Assembly: GCA_023268635.1 (NCBI GenBank)
Contig: JALQUB010000062.1
Coordinates: forward strand, 1 to 64,000
Origin: Pseudomonadales bacterium
Lineage (GTDB): Bacteria; Pseudomonadota; Gammaproteobacteria; Pseudomonadales; Pseudohongiellaceae
Length of the DNA: 64,000 nt
Direction of reading: 5' to 3'
A program made the translations under genes and the position numbers. A model generated the notes under the pieces. The model did not search any database. It worked only from the letters and a program-made list of their open reading frames with translations, and was not told the origin of the DNA. Shown piece by piece: positions 48,212 to 58,435 of the stretch; position 1 is the stretch's first letter, and each line of letters begins with the position of its first letter.

Positions 48212-50437
48212 CTAGGGGAAACGAGCGCTTAGTTGTTCGCTACTCAGATTGATGAAATCGGCGAGTATCCTTCCGCTTTCTAATAACAGCGGATCAATTT
48301 CCTCTGCTTCCTCTTCCTCGGGAATCGATGCGCTACTGCCTGTCTCTTCATCGCTTGGTGTAGAAACTTCAGCTAATGCTGATGTGCCAGAATCTGGATC
48401 GGAGCTTACTGCTGCTATTTCCGGCTCATCCTCGGCGTCATCATCACTAATCCATTCCTTCAATGTCAGCCCTTTCAGTTGTCGGCGAAGATTTTCTGCA
48501 TCAAATTCAGCTCGCTTTAAACGTTCACGGTCAGCTTTGACGACTTCCTCATTGAGGGACAAGGTCTCACGCTCACGGAGCGTGCGTGTGCGCTCAATTT
48601 GATCCAGCAGGAAATTGAAATCCGGAGATTCCATCGCGCGGGCCGCGTGCAACTCTCTGAGAGTGGGTAAAAGAGCCTGAATAGGATTGTATGTGCGGAA
48701 TTCGACAGGTCTAACCGTGTCCCAGGGGAGGGCGCCGTCAAGATTGCTCTCTCCAATATCGTCATAGGCATCGTAAAAATCAGGGAAGCTGATATCTGGG
48801 ATTACGCCTCGGTGCTGAGTACTCTCACCGGAAATTCGATAGAACTTCGAGCGAGTCAGTTTTACCTGGCCGAAGTTCATAGGGATAATTTCTTGAACAG
48901 TCCCTTTGCCAAAGGTTTGGCCTCCAAGCACGATGCCGCGTTGATAATCTTGAATCGCACCAGCGAAGATCTCAGAAGCCGAGGCACTAGTTCTGTTTAC
49001 CAGCACGGCGAGGGGCCCGTCGTAGACGACTGTTGGATCATTATCTCCAAACGAACGGGTGAATCCACTTCGCAACCCTGAATATCTAATCTGCACAGTA
49101 GGGCCTGTCTTGATGAATAAGCCAACTAGTTGGTTAGCCTCACTGAGACTGCCGCCTCCATCGTTGCGTAGATCCATGACAATCGCATCAACGCCCTCGG
49201 CTTTGAGCTCTTCAAGTAAGTTGCGGACATCGCGTGTTGAGCTTTTAAAGTCGCTTTCTCCTCGAGCCGCTGCTTCGAAATCATAGTAAAAAGTGGGAAG
49301 GTTAATGACGCCAATTTTATACTCCTGATCGGCGTAACTTAGTTCGATGACTTCTTTCTTCGCGGATTGATCTTCTAGCTTCACGGTGTCGCGAGTAATG
49401 CTAATAGTTCTTGCGCTGCTTTCTGACACCGCATCTACCGGTATAACGCTCAGTCGTACCACTGTGTCTTTCTCGCCGCGTATTTGTGCGACGACATCAT
49501 CAAGGCGCATGCCTACGACGTCTTTGATCTCACCATCAACGCCTTGCCCGATTCCAATTATTTTGTCGCCTTCTTGTAATTCAGCCGCGCGCTCGGCGGG
49601 ACCGCCTTTGATAAGCTCAACGACTTTCGTGTATTCGTCTTCAGTGGTGAGCTGGGCGCCGATTCCTTGCAAGGACAGAGAAAGCCCCATATTGAAATTT
49701 TCTGAGTCACGCGGCGAGAAATAGGATGTATGTGGATCTACAGTGGTCGCAACGGTTGAGAGGTACGCTTGAAAAATATCTTTGCCATTGGTTTTCAAGA
49801 CCTGACTGAGCTGATTTCGATATCGTTTGCTCAGTTTCTCAATAATCTCATCTTCGGTATCACCTGTTAATCGTAAGCTGAGCACGCTATTTTTAATGCG
49901 CTTACGCCAAATTTCATCGAGCTCTTCGATGCTTGCCGCGAAAGGCTCGTCCTCGCGATCGAGAAGAATGTACTCGTCGAGCGTGAAGTCCATCTCGGGA
50001 ACATGATTCTCAATTCTGTCTATCGCGTAGATCAGGCGCTCAATCACTCTACGGTGGTATATATTGTAAATTTCAAACCCAGGTTCTACGTCGCCATTAC
50101 TCAGACTGTTATCGAGGGTGTAGCGGAAGCGCGCGATGTTTTGTACATCATCCGCTAAAAAATAGAGCTTCGACGCGTCGAGCGCCTCTAGATATTTATC
50201 AAATACAACAGAGGAAAACGAGTCATCTACACGGATGGATGAGTAATGTTTCGTCTCAAGTTGTTCGAGTAGCTCTAGTGCTGTTTCGCCATAAATAGGC
50301 TCGCTCGATAGAGGCGCATATAGCGTATCAATATCGAGTGCAGAGTTGGCTTCAGAGACGTTTTCCGCGGCGAAGAGGGTGCTGCTAAGCGCACCGGCTA
50401 TGCCTAAAGTTATGAGGGTCTGCGAGAATAATTTCAT
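48212..50437 (-). CDS. prc: Carboxy-terminal processing protease (Prc/Tsp), S41 family
   Basis: PDZ region, VDAIVMDLRNDGGGSL, VNRTSASASEIFAGAIQDYQRGIVLGGQTFGKGTVQ. Confidence 0.95.
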   Translation of the reverse strand: MKLFSQTLITLGIAGALSSTLFAAENVSEANSALDIDTLYAPLSSEPIYGETALELLEQLETKHYSSIRVDDSFSSVVFDKYLEALDASKLYFLADDVQNIARFRYTLDNSLSNGDVEPGFEIYNIYHRRVIERLIYAIDRIENHVPEMDFTLDEYILLDREDEPFAASIEELDEIWRKRIKNSVLSLRLTGDTEDEIIEKLSKRYRNQLSQVLKTNGKDIFQAYLSTVATTVDPHTSYFSPRDSENFNMGLSLSLQGIGAQLTTEDEYTKVVELIKGGPAERAAELQEGDKIIGIGQGVDGEIKDVVGMRLDDVVAQIRGEKDTVVRLSVIPVDAVSESSARTISITRDTVKLEDQSAKKEVIELSYADQEYKIGVINLPTFYYDFEAAARGESDFKSSTRDVRNLLEELKAEGVDAIVMDLRNDGGGSLSEANQLVGLFIKTGPTVQIRYSGLRSGFTRSFGDNDPTVVYDGPLAVLVNRTSASASEIFAGAIQDYQRGIVLGGQTFGKGTVQEIIPMNFGQVKLTRSKFYRISGESTQHRGVIPDISFPDFYDAYDDIGESNLDGALPWDTVRPVEFRTYNPIQALLPTLRELHAARAMESPDFNFLLDQIERTRTLRERETLSLNEEVVKADRERLKRAEFDAENLRRQLKGLTLKEWISDDDAEDEPEIAAVSSDPDSGTSALAEVSTPSDEETGSSASIPEEEEAEEIDPLLLESGRILADFINLSSEQLSARFP

Positions 50438-50573
50438 GGTTCTCCAGTGTTGCCAAAAATACTGTGTTGGCCAAGACTAGTAGATATTGGGGCTCATAGG
50501 AAGGTTTCCCAGGGACTTGCCTGCAGATTGCCCTAATTCAGGGCTCTGTTGTGGGATTTTGCTACATCTGGTG

Positions 50574-51791
50574 TTATTTAATCTGCTTTTTGCGCGCTGA
50601 GGCATGGCGCTCGGCTCGTTCGACATCAATGTAGCGGTCTGTGATCGCGCTAGAGCCATGGCCGGCATCGTCGCGCACATGCTCTCGGGGGCGATGTTTA
50701 ACGTCCTCAGAAATGCCGGTATGGCGTAACCAGTGCACAGTCGCGTCGCTGAGTCGCTCTGCTTCGTCGTGAAAGCCTTCTTTGCGCATGGCCTCACCTG
50801 CGAGATCGAAGCAATGCTGCACGATGCTGCGAATCTGACGCGTGCTCGTGATCCCTCCTTTCCCCCGTGTTTTATGGATAAGAGGGGTAGATTCGCCCGC
50901 TGAGGGAAGGGGGCTTAGGCCTCGGGAAAGTCGATAACGCTTGAGTGCCTCTAACATCGCATCGCTCACGGAGATTTCTCGTTCCTTATTGCCCTTACCG
51001 ACTGTCAGGAACCACCAATTGCCGTCGATATCGGGCTGGAAATGCCCCATTTGAGGCTCCCAGCGTGATGTTGCGACTAATTCAGATATACGCAGGTACA
51101 TGGCAAATAACGCCTGCATGATAAATAGGGTGCGCTCATGCCTTGCAGGGTCTGCCTTGGCGAGGTTTTCGGCAGTTTCTATCACGTAATCCCACTGCAG
51201 CGGAGAGAGACGGCGGATTTTGCCGGAACCTTGTGATTTTCTAAGGAATTTGCTCTTCTGGCGCAGTTGAGAAACTGGGTTTGAGCTTAAATAAGACTCT
51301 TGAATCAGATAGTTAAAGAAACTACTTAATACTCCAAGCAAGGATTGCAAAGAGGCGGAGGAGAGCGTGTACTCACCCCCGTCAGCTGCCACGGAGCTGA
51401 CATAGGGGCGCCAATCGGTATTTGGCTCTCTTAATCCATTTTTGAAAATGAAACGCGGGGCGCCGGCTGCTGAGATCCAGCTTTTCGGTGGGTTGCGCGA
51501 GAATTCGATGAATTCTTCAATATGCTCCCGCGCAATCTGATCCAGAGAGATTTTCTTGATTACCCAGCACCAATGCAGGAAGTGTTCAATTTCTCGACGA
51601 TAAGTGCTGAATGTGTCAGGACTGCCGCGATAGCTATAGATGAACTCGCTTGCAAACTGATAGTCGTTAACGGCGTTTTCGGGAGAGCTTGCAATTAGAA
51701 ACGAAACTGAGCTAACCCGGTGTTTGAAAGGATTCTTCATTTCTTCGAGAGTATCGAAGAAGGCCGGGGGTGGCTTGGGTACTTGTGCCAT
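50574..51791 (-). CDS. Tyrosine recombinase/phage integrase family protein (orphan)
   Basis: LRISELVATSRW (Arg I), VHWLRHTGISED (HxxR), DAGHGSSAITDRYID (H...Y). Confidence 0.9.
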   Translation of the reverse strand: MAQVPKPPPAFFDTLEEMKNPFKHRVSSVSFLIASSPENAVNDYQFASEFIYSYRGSPDTFSTYRREIEHFLHWCWVIKKISLDQIAREHIEEFIEFSRNPPKSWISAAGAPRFIFKNGLREPNTDWRPYVSSVAADGGEYTLSSASLQSLLGVLSSFFNYLIQESYLSSNPVSQLRQKSKFLRKSQGSGKIRRLSPLQWDYVIETAENLAKADPARHERTLFIMQALFAMYLRISELVATSRWEPQMGHFQPDIDGNWWFLTVGKGNKEREISVSDAMLEALKRYRLSRGLSPLPSAGESTPLIHKTRGKGGITSTRQIRSIVQHCFDLAGEAMRKEGFHDEAERLSDATVHWLRHTGISEDVKHRPREHVRDDAGHGSSAITDRYIDVERAERHASARKKQIK

Positions 51792-52027
51792 AACGACTCA
51801 GTTCCGGATAAATACGCAACTAATAGCGTATCGTGTATATCGTAATAGCGCTCGAATTCTTTATGTTCCTGCGTTATGGTTTAATCGTTCGCATTGAAAC
51901 TATGAAAATGTGAAACTTGAAACAATATCTTATCCTCGTTTTGTTTAGGCTCAACTAGACTTAGGCTAGAATCTCGCGCTTGTTGAACAAGCCTAAACCC
52001 AACACTCGGAGAAGTAGGAGAGGTGCT

Positions 52028-52441
52028 ATGAACGGTATTCTGTCAGTGGACGCCTCGCAGTCGTTAGATTCGGTTGAGCTTGAAGCAGGGCTCGACGAGA
52101 TTCTGCTCAAATTCCAACAAACCGGACGCCAATGTTTACCCGTCGTTGACAGCCAGCAGCGCTGTTTCGGGGTGATCAGCAGCCACGACATCACGAAAAT
52201 TGATCACACGGTGCCTTCAATGCGTTCCCTAACTGCTTGGGAATTTTGTTCACATAGTGTGGTGGAAGTTAGCGAAGGCGCCACAGCATTGGAAGTTGCA
52301 AGCAAGATGCTTCACCATCGAGTACGGCATGTGATCGTAACCAAAGATGGCAAGATTACGGGTTTATTGTCCTCAATAGACGTCATTAGACACTGCGTGG
52401 CTAAGTATGAAGAAGAGGCGGCCTCGTCATCATCAAACTAG
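52028..52441 (+). CDS. CBS-domain protein
   Basis: Paired CBS-like motifs: GRQCLPVVDSQQRCFGVISSHDI and VRHVIVTKDGKITGLLSSIDVIRH; ATG at 52028. Confidence 0.85.
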   Translation: MNGILSVDASQSLDSVELEAGLDEILLKFQQTGRQCLPVVDSQQRCFGVISSHDITKIDHTVPSMRSLTAWEFCSHSVVEVSEGATALEVASKMLHHRVRHVIVTKDGKITGLLSSIDVIRHCVAKYEEEAASSSSN

Positions 52442-52456
52442 GCCTAACCAACTTCA

Positions 52457-52488
52457 CTATTTCCGGTAATCTTTATTACCGGAAATAG
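52457..52488. terminator. 14-bp perfect hairpin between the CBS gene and the alkB-like gene (terminator or processing site)
   Basis: CTATTTCCGGTAAT-CTTT-ATTACCGGAAATAG; no U tract. Confidence 0.5.
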
Positions 52489-52507
52489 AGCGTTGTACAC
52501 TTAAAGC

Positions 52508-53182
52508 ATGCAAATAGACTTATTTGACGCTCAGTTAACAGACGGACAAGGCTCTGAACATTTTTCAGCTTCAACCGGTACTGTCCATCTCTTAGCAGAC
52601 CATCGACTCATCCTTTACCCACACTTCCTTAGCCCGCGAAGCGCGGCCGATTTCTTTTCGTCCATTGATGCTTCGACGCCTTGGTGGCAAGGGTCCTTAC
52701 GCATCGCAGGCAAGCAGATCGATGTGCCTCGTCTACAATGCTGGATGGGCGATCCCCATTGCTATTTTGCCTACACTGGACTTGGGCTCAGTCCCGAGCC
52801 TTGGTCTGAGCCGGTATCGGAAATAAGAAATCTCATTGAAGAGCTCACAGGTGTGAGTTACAACTGCGTCCTCATCAACAAATACCGTAACAAAAACGAC
52901 AGCGTAGCGTGGCATGCCGATGATGAGCCACAACTAGGACCTTCGCCCCAGATAGCCTCGTTGAGCCTCGGCGGAACCAGGGAATTTCAGTTTAAGTCTA
53001 AGATCGCATTTGCGCATGAGAAGCGCGCCTCTAGATTAATGAAATATACGTTACAGTTAGCTACAGGTAGTTTGTTAATCATGGAGCCAGGTGTTCAGGA
53101 ACACTGGTTGCATCGCGTTCCAAAATCGAAGCTTAACGTCCAGCCACGCATCAATTTAACATTCCGGAATATTGCGAAATGA
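52508..53182 (+). CDS. AlkB-like 2-oxoglutarate/Fe(II)-dependent dioxygenase
   Basis: NKYRNKNDSVAWHADDEPQLG (HxD), SLSLGGTREFQF, HRVPKSKLNVQPRINLTFR. Confidence 0.92.
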   Translation: MQIDLFDAQLTDGQGSEHFSASTGTVHLLADHRLILYPHFLSPRSAADFFSSIDASTPWWQGSLRIAGKQIDVPRLQCWMGDPHCYFAYTGLGLSPEPWSEPVSEIRNLIEELTGVSYNCVLINKYRNKNDSVAWHADDEPQLGPSPQIASLSLGGTREFQFKSKIAFAHEKRASRLMKYTLQLATGSLLIMEPGVQEHWLHRVPKSKLNVQPRINLTFRNIAK

Positions 53183-54363
53183 ATTATTCGATTGTGGATG
53201 CAGACAAACTACCCCTAGACGAATTTGATTATGTGATCGTTGGTGGCGGCATTATTGGGTTAGCTGTAGCGCGTCAAATTGCAATAGCAAAAAGAGGCAA
53301 TGCTTCTATCGTTATTCTCGAGCGAGAAACTACTTTCGGCATGCAGACCAGCAGTCGAAACAGCGAGGTTATTCACGCTGGAATTTATTATCCAGCAGGG
53401 AGTGAGAAAGCGAAGCTCTGCATCCGAGGGCGGGACCTGTTATACCAATATTGCGAGGCGCATAACGTGCCCTATTCACGCATCGGCAAGCTCATAGTCG
53501 CGCAGAAGTCACAGCTAACAGAACTCGAATCTGTGCAAACTCGAGCTCGTAAAAATGGCGTGGATGATCTCGAATTAATAGACCGGGAGAGATTGCACGA
53601 AATGGAGCCTGCTGTGCGGGGAGAAGCCGCCCTATTTTCGCCTTCTACCGGAATTGTTGACAGCCATGCACTAATGCGAAGTTTGTTAAATGATGCGGAA
53701 CGAGCCAACGTCATTTTCTCCGGCAATACGACATTGGAAAGCGTTCATCAGCTTGCTGATGAGGGATATGTATTATCAACGCGCATCATTGAACAGGGGC
53801 AGCATACAAACTATTCAATGAAAGCCAGGTTTGTCATTAACTGTGCAGGATTAGGTGCGCAAGAAGTCGCTCAAATGTTTAATAATGAGGCCGGCGAAAC
53901 TATATTCGCAGTGCCCAAGTTGATGATGAGTAAAGGCTGTTACTTTGACTATAGCGCGCCAAATCCATTTCAAAGACTGATCTACCCCCTCCCCGATACC
54001 TCGAATGACGCACTTGGCGTGCATGCCACGTGCGATTTAGCAGGATATCTTCGCTTTGGACCAGATGCTGAACCCTGTGATGCAATTGATTATTTAGTGG
54101 CCGATGATAAACGCGATGTATTTGCGGCGAGTATTAAGGAGTATTTCCCGTCGCTGGATGCAGGTAAGTTAATGCCTGCCTATGCCGGCATAAGATCTAA
54201 GGTATTTAGTCTGGACGGAGTGCCGTCCGACTTTGTTATTCGCAGGGAAGAGAAAGTGCCTAGACTGATTAATCTTTTTGGCATCGACTCCCCAGGTCTA
54301 ACTTCTTGCTTAGCAATTGCCGCCTCGGTAGAAACACTGATGCGACAAGATGGTAGCTTGTGA
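53179..54363 (+). CDS. FAD-dependent oxidoreductase, L-2-hydroxyglutarate oxidase-like
   Basis: DYVIVGGGIIGLAVARQIA, QTSSRNSEVIHAGIYYPAGSEKAKLCIRGRDLLYQYCEAHNVPYSRIGKLIVA. Confidence 0.9.
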   Translation: MNYSIVDADKLPLDEFDYVIVGGGIIGLAVARQIAIAKRGNASIVILERETTFGMQTSSRNSEVIHAGIYYPAGSEKAKLCIRGRDLLYQYCEAHNVPYSRIGKLIVAQKSQLTELESVQTRARKNGVDDLELIDRERLHEMEPAVRGEAALFSPSTGIVDSHALMRSLLNDAERANVIFSGNTTLESVHQLADEGYVLSTRIIEQGQHTNYSMKARFVINCAGLGAQEVAQMFNNEAGETIFAVPKLMMSKGCYFDYSAPNPFQRLIYPLPDTSNDALGVHATCDLAGYLRFGPDAEPCDAIDYLVADDKRDVFAASIKEYFPSLDAGKLMPAYAGIRSKVFSLDGVPSDFVIRREEKVPRLINLFGIDSPGLTSCLAIAASVETLMRQDGSL

Positions 54364-54364
54364 G

Positions 54365-55399
54365 CTAGACGCGAAAAGCGCGACTGCTTAACCACGCGAG
54401 GGATTGTAGAATTAGGCGAGGATTCGGATTGCTGGCAGACGAGAGCTGGCGACGGGCGGTTTCAGCTTCTTCGTAGAGTTTAAGCGCTCTGCTCCCATAG
54501 AATGCGCGCTTCTTGGCACCCTCTTCCCCCGCATCAATTAATTGTTTGATGGGATTATAGTGCTCTGGGTAAGTGATAGATTCGTCATTGTCTGTGAGTA
54601 ATGCTTTGGACACGTTAATAGTTGCCATCACGAGCTGCTCTGCTGCCAAAGTAGCATCGAGAGCACATAACTTAGCGAATAAATCTTCTGCCTGCTTGCG
54701 TCCAAGCAATACATCGATGAGTGTTGTATCTATTGCGGTTCGTAACGCTAAGTCTCCCGAATTCATATAGTCGAGTGCTAGCAGTGGCGCCCCATGAGAG
54801 ACGATTAAACACTCGCGAGCCAACTTTTCATTGAAATTCTCACCACTAGTTTCGCTCATCCATAGGAGAGCTTCTTGCTCTGAGGGTGTTGCAATCGGCA
54901 ATTTTTGGCAGCGGCTACGAATTGTCGCGCTCAGGTGGCCGGGCTGATCGGTCACCAAGAATAGGAAAGTGGACTCGTGCGGTTCTTCTAGAGTTTTAAG
55001 TAAGGCGTTAGCCGCGCTTGAGTTGAGCGTATGTGCTTCGGAAAGGATTGCCACTCTTGAGCCACCAGCGTGACTAGAGCGATTGACGAAGCTGCTTAAT
55101 GCGCGAATTTGATCTACTGTTAGACCTTTGCCCGGCTCCTTAGGGACCAATGAGGTCACATCGGGATGGCTGTCTTGCTTGGTTAATTCACAGGATTTAC
55201 ATTGTCCGCAAGGCGCTCCGTTTACGGGCTTATCGCAGCATAAAGCGGCTGCGAAATCTCGTATGAGCTTCACTTTACCGAGTCCTCGCCTCCCGGAGAC
55301 TATATAGGCATGGGCCAATACGCCTTGTTGATAGCGGTCCTGTAAATGAGAAAGCGGAGCATTCAGCCAGGGATATTGATTGGCGTAGCTGGTAGTCAA
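54365..55399 (-). CDS. holB: DNA polymerase III subunit delta'
   Basis: HAYIVSGRRGLGKVKLIRDFA, zinc-binding CxxCKSC, NALLKTLEEPHESTFLFLVTDQPGHLSATIRSRCQ. Confidence 0.93.
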   Translation of the reverse strand: MTTSYANQYPWLNAPLSHLQDRYQQGVLAHAYIVSGRRGLGKVKLIRDFAAALCCDKPVNGAPCGQCKSCELTKQDSHPDVTSLVPKEPGKGLTVDQIRALSSFVNRSSHAGGSRVAILSEAHTLNSSAANALLKTLEEPHESTFLFLVTDQPGHLSATIRSRCQKLPIATPSEQEALLWMSETSGENFNEKLARECLIVSHGAPLLALDYMNSGDLALRTAIDTTLIDVLLGRKQAEDLFAKLCALDATLAAEQLVMATINVSKALLTDNDESITYPEHYNPIKQLIDAGEEGAKKRAFYGSRALKLYEEAETARRQLSSASNPNPRLILQSLAWLSSRAFRV

Positions 55400-55401
55400 T
55401 G

Positions 55402-56043
55402 TTAGTCCCCTAGGCCTAGAAGAGCGTTAAGTCTATCGCTGAGCGCCGCCCTTAAATCTGAACGAACCTGCTCAAGGCTTTGGCCGGCATCAATGACTAA
55501 ACAACGGGTGGAATCACGAGCTGCGATTTCCAGATAACTCGCTCTGACTTTCAGGAAGAAATCCATCGCCTCATTTTCAAATCGGTCTAATTCGCCACGT
55601 GCACGAGCACGCTGTAAGCCAACCTCAGGATCAAGATCGAGAATAATCGTAAGGTCGGGGCGTAAAGTCCCCTGCACTAGATTTTGTAGAATTTCTATGA
55701 CATCGATCGAAAGCCCCCGTCCCCCTCCTTGGTAAGCGAAAGTGGCGTCCGTAAATCTGTCACATAAAACCCACTGTCCTTTAGCAATTGCAGGAAGAAT
55801 GACCTTCTCCAAATGTTCTGCCCGAGCGGCGAAGACCAGCAATAACTCAGTTAGCTCCGCCATCGACTCGGCATCAGGATCCAATAGGAGATCTCGGATC
55901 CGTTCGGCGATTTCTGTTCCACCAGGTTCGCGTGTCTTGATATAGGAGATATTGTGTTCTAAGAGGAAGGCTTCGATATTCGAGATATTCGTGCTTTTTC
56001 CGACTCCCTCGACACCTTCGACCGTTATGAACCTTCCTTTCAC
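55402..56043 (-). CDS. tmk: Thymidylate kinase
   Basis: ITVEGVEGVGKSTNI P-loop, TREPGGTEIAERIRDLLL, DRFTDATFAYQGGGRG. Confidence 0.95.
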   Translation of the reverse strand: MKGRFITVEGVEGVGKSTNISNIEAFLLEHNISYIKTREPGGTEIAERIRDLLLDPDAESMAELTELLLVFAARAEHLEKVILPAIAKGQWVLCDRFTDATFAYQGGGRGLSIDVIEILQNLVQGTLRPDLTIILDLDPEVGLQRARARGELDRFENEAMDFFLKVRASYLEIAARDSTRCLVIDAGQSLEQVRSDLRAALSDRLNALLGLGD

Positions 56044-56071
56044 TTAGAGCCTCTTCAGCATTAAACGCTGG

Positions 56072-57130
56072 TTAATTGGGGTTAGCAGTATTTTCGCGGC
56101 GCCTGTAATTGGCAACCGCCACATTGTGCTCTTCTAATGTTTTAGAGAATACGTGCCCACCCTTGCCGTCTGCAACGAAATAATAAAATTCATGGAGCTC
56201 AGGGTTAAGAGCAGCACGTAATGAAGCATTCGATGCCGAGGAAATCGGCGTCGGTGGTAATCCATCAATCTTATAGGTGTTGTAGGGTGTGACTGTGTTT
56301 AGTTGCTCTCTAGTAAGTCGTCCGTCGAACTCGTCGCCGAGGCCATATATCGTTGTAGGATCCGATTGTAGCCGCATGCCGGCGTTTAATCGATTTACGA
56401 ACACACCAGCAATTCTTTCTCTTTCAGCCTCCAATGCAGATTCTCGCTCGATGATAGAAGCGAGTATAAGGGCGTCATAAGGCGTGTTCAGCGGCAATGC
56501 AATCTTTCGCCTAGACCAATACTCTTCAAGCGTATCAGTTAATAATTGATGAGCTCGTAGCAAAATCTGGAAGTCACTTTCTCCCCTTGTGTATATAAAA
56601 GTCTCGGGAGCAAAAAGACCTTCAGCGCCATATTGTTCAACGACAGATGGCGCGAATGAATTAACCGCATCGAGTAATTGGGCGTCCGACGAGTCGCGCA
56701 AGATTGGATCTAGCGCTTCGGCCTTATGAAGGGTTTCCAGGAATTGGTTGATGGTTTTGCCTTCGACAAGTGTGATCGAATAGCGTTTAACGTCGCCAGC
56801 TACGAGTTTTGCTAATACCGCTGACAATCCTGACTCGCCATCGAAGGCATATTCACCACTTTTTATAGCATCTCTCTGCCCCTTGAGGAGCGCATAGATT
56901 TCAAAACCAGTGGATGAGCGGACAACCCCTGCAGACTCTAAGGCTTTCGCTGCAGATCTGAATGACGTGCCGTTGGCGAGTATGAGGTGTTGCTCTGTGC
57001 AATTGTCGCCAGCACAAGCGGGGGCAGAGAAGAGAAAGAAGAAGCTAGTGGCCAGTAACGCAAAACAGAATGCTGCGGCACAAAGTAGCTGAACCCTCAG
57101 GCCCAGCTCTTTGAAAGGCCGAATGTTCAC
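56072..57130 (-). CDS. mltG: Endolytic transglycosylase MltG (YceG)
   Basis: [69 protein letters not shown]. Confidence 0.94.
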   Translation of the reverse strand: MNIRPFKELGLRVQLLCAAAFCFALLATSFFFLFSAPACAGDNCTEQHLILANGTSFRSAAKALESAGVVRSSTGFEIYALLKGQRDAIKSGEYAFDGESGLSAVLAKLVAGDVKRYSITLVEGKTINQFLETLHKAEALDPILRDSSDAQLLDAVNSFAPSVVEQYGAEGLFAPETFIYTRGESDFQILLRAHQLLTDTLEEYWSRRKIALPLNTPYDALILASIIERESALEAERERIAGVFVNRLNAGMRLQSDPTTIYGLGDEFDGRLTREQLNTVTPYNTYKIDGLPPTPISSASNASLRAALNPELHEFYYFVADGKGGHVFSKTLEEHNVAVANYRRRENTANPN

Positions 57131-58368
57131 TTAAACCGTGCGAATATCAGGCTGCCGTTAGTCCCTCCGAATCCGAAGGAATTACTCAACGCGTAGTCTA
57201 GCTTAGCGTCACGCGCTGTGTTTGGAACATAGTCCAAATCACAGCCTTCGGCAGGGTTGTCGAGATTTATAGTTGGCGTCAACACTTGATCTCGGAGCGA
57301 CAATATCGACACGATTGCCTCGGCGGCACCTGAAGCGCCGAGCAGATGTCCAATCATAGATTTTGTGGAACTGACGGCAAGTTTATCGCAGTGATTGCCG
57401 AAAACAGATTTCACTGCTTGAGTTTCAGCTAAATCACCGGCGATTGTCGATGTGCCATGTGCGTTCACATAGTCAATCGCGGATGGGTCGAGTTCTGCGC
57501 TTTTGAGTGCGTTCTTCATGCATAGCGCCGCACCGCGCCCACCTTCTGGTGGCGATGTCATATGGAAAGCGTCGCCACTCATTCCGAAACCAACAAGCTC
57601 AGCGTAGATAGTCGCGCCACGCTTTTTCGCGTGCTCTAACTCTTCGAGGACTATAACTCCTGCGCCATCACTTAACACGAAACCGTCTCGATCTTTGTCC
57701 CATGGGCGACTTGCAGAGCGTGGATCATCGTTACGCGTTGAAAGCGCGCGTGCAGCACAGAATCCTCCGAGTCCTACCGGAGACGTTGCCATTTCTGAAC
57801 CGCCGGCTAGCATAATATCGGCCTGCCCCTGGCTGATCATATTCGCAGCCACACCGATATTATGTGTCCCAGTAGTACACGCAGTGGTGATAGATATGTT
57901 TGGTCCTTGAAGCTCAAATCTGATCGAGAGATTTCCCGAAATCATATTTGAAATGGAACCGGGAACGAAAAAAGGCGAGACTTTTCTCGCCCCAGATTCA
58001 TTAATCAAAAGAGAAGTGTTCTCAATACTGGTAATTCCGCCTATCCCCGAACCAACGGAGACCCCTGCTCTTTCGGGATCAAACGAGGCGTCGCGAAGTC
58101 CAGCGTCTTCGAAAGCTTGCACGCCGGCGGCAATGCCGTAGTGCATGAAGACGTCCATTCTGCGAGCGTCTTTCAAAGGAATGTAGCGCTCACATTCAAA
58201 ATCTTTTATCGAGCCGCCAAAGCGCGTTGAAAAATCGCTGGTGTCGAACTGAGTGAGTTCGGCAATTCCACTTTGACCATTCTTAATCGCTTCCCAAGAA
58301 GAGGCAACGTCATTTCCTACCGGGCTAACGAGACCTAATCCCGTAACCACCACACGCCTTCTGTTCAT
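57127..58368 (-). CDS. fabF: Beta-ketoacyl-ACP synthase II
   Basis: [27 protein letters not shown] active Cys, [25 protein letters not shown]. Confidence 0.96.
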   Translation of the reverse strand: MNRRRVVVTGLGLVSPVGNDVASSWEAIKNGQSGIAELTQFDTSDFSTRFGGSIKDFECERYIPLKDARRMDVFMHYGIAAGVQAFEDAGLRDASFDPERAGVSVGSGIGGITSIENTSLLINESGARKVSPFFVPGSISNMISGNLSIRFELQGPNISITTACTTGTHNIGVAANMISQGQADIMLAGGSEMATSPVGLGGFCAARALSTRNDDPRSASRPWDKDRDGFVLSDGAGVIVLEELEHAKKRGATIYAELVGFGMSGDAFHMTSPPEGGRGAALCMKNALKSAELDPSAIDYVNAHGTSTIAGDLAETQAVKSVFGNHCDKLAVSSTKSMIGHLLGASGAAEAIVSILSLRDQVLTPTINLDNPAEGCDLDYVPNTARDAKLDYALSNSFGFGGTNGSLIFARFK

Positions 58369-58394
58369 CCGGAGATTCCTAAAAAGTATGAGAC

Positions 58395-58435
58395 CAGAAA
58401 TAAGAAAGCTACTCGAGATTGCTCCGGAGTAGCTT
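58395..58435 (-). terminator. Putative intrinsic terminator/attenuator between acpP and fabF
   Basis: On - strand: AAGCTACTC-cg-GAG-CAAT-CTC-GAGTAGCTT followed by TCTTATTTCT. Confidence 0.6.
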
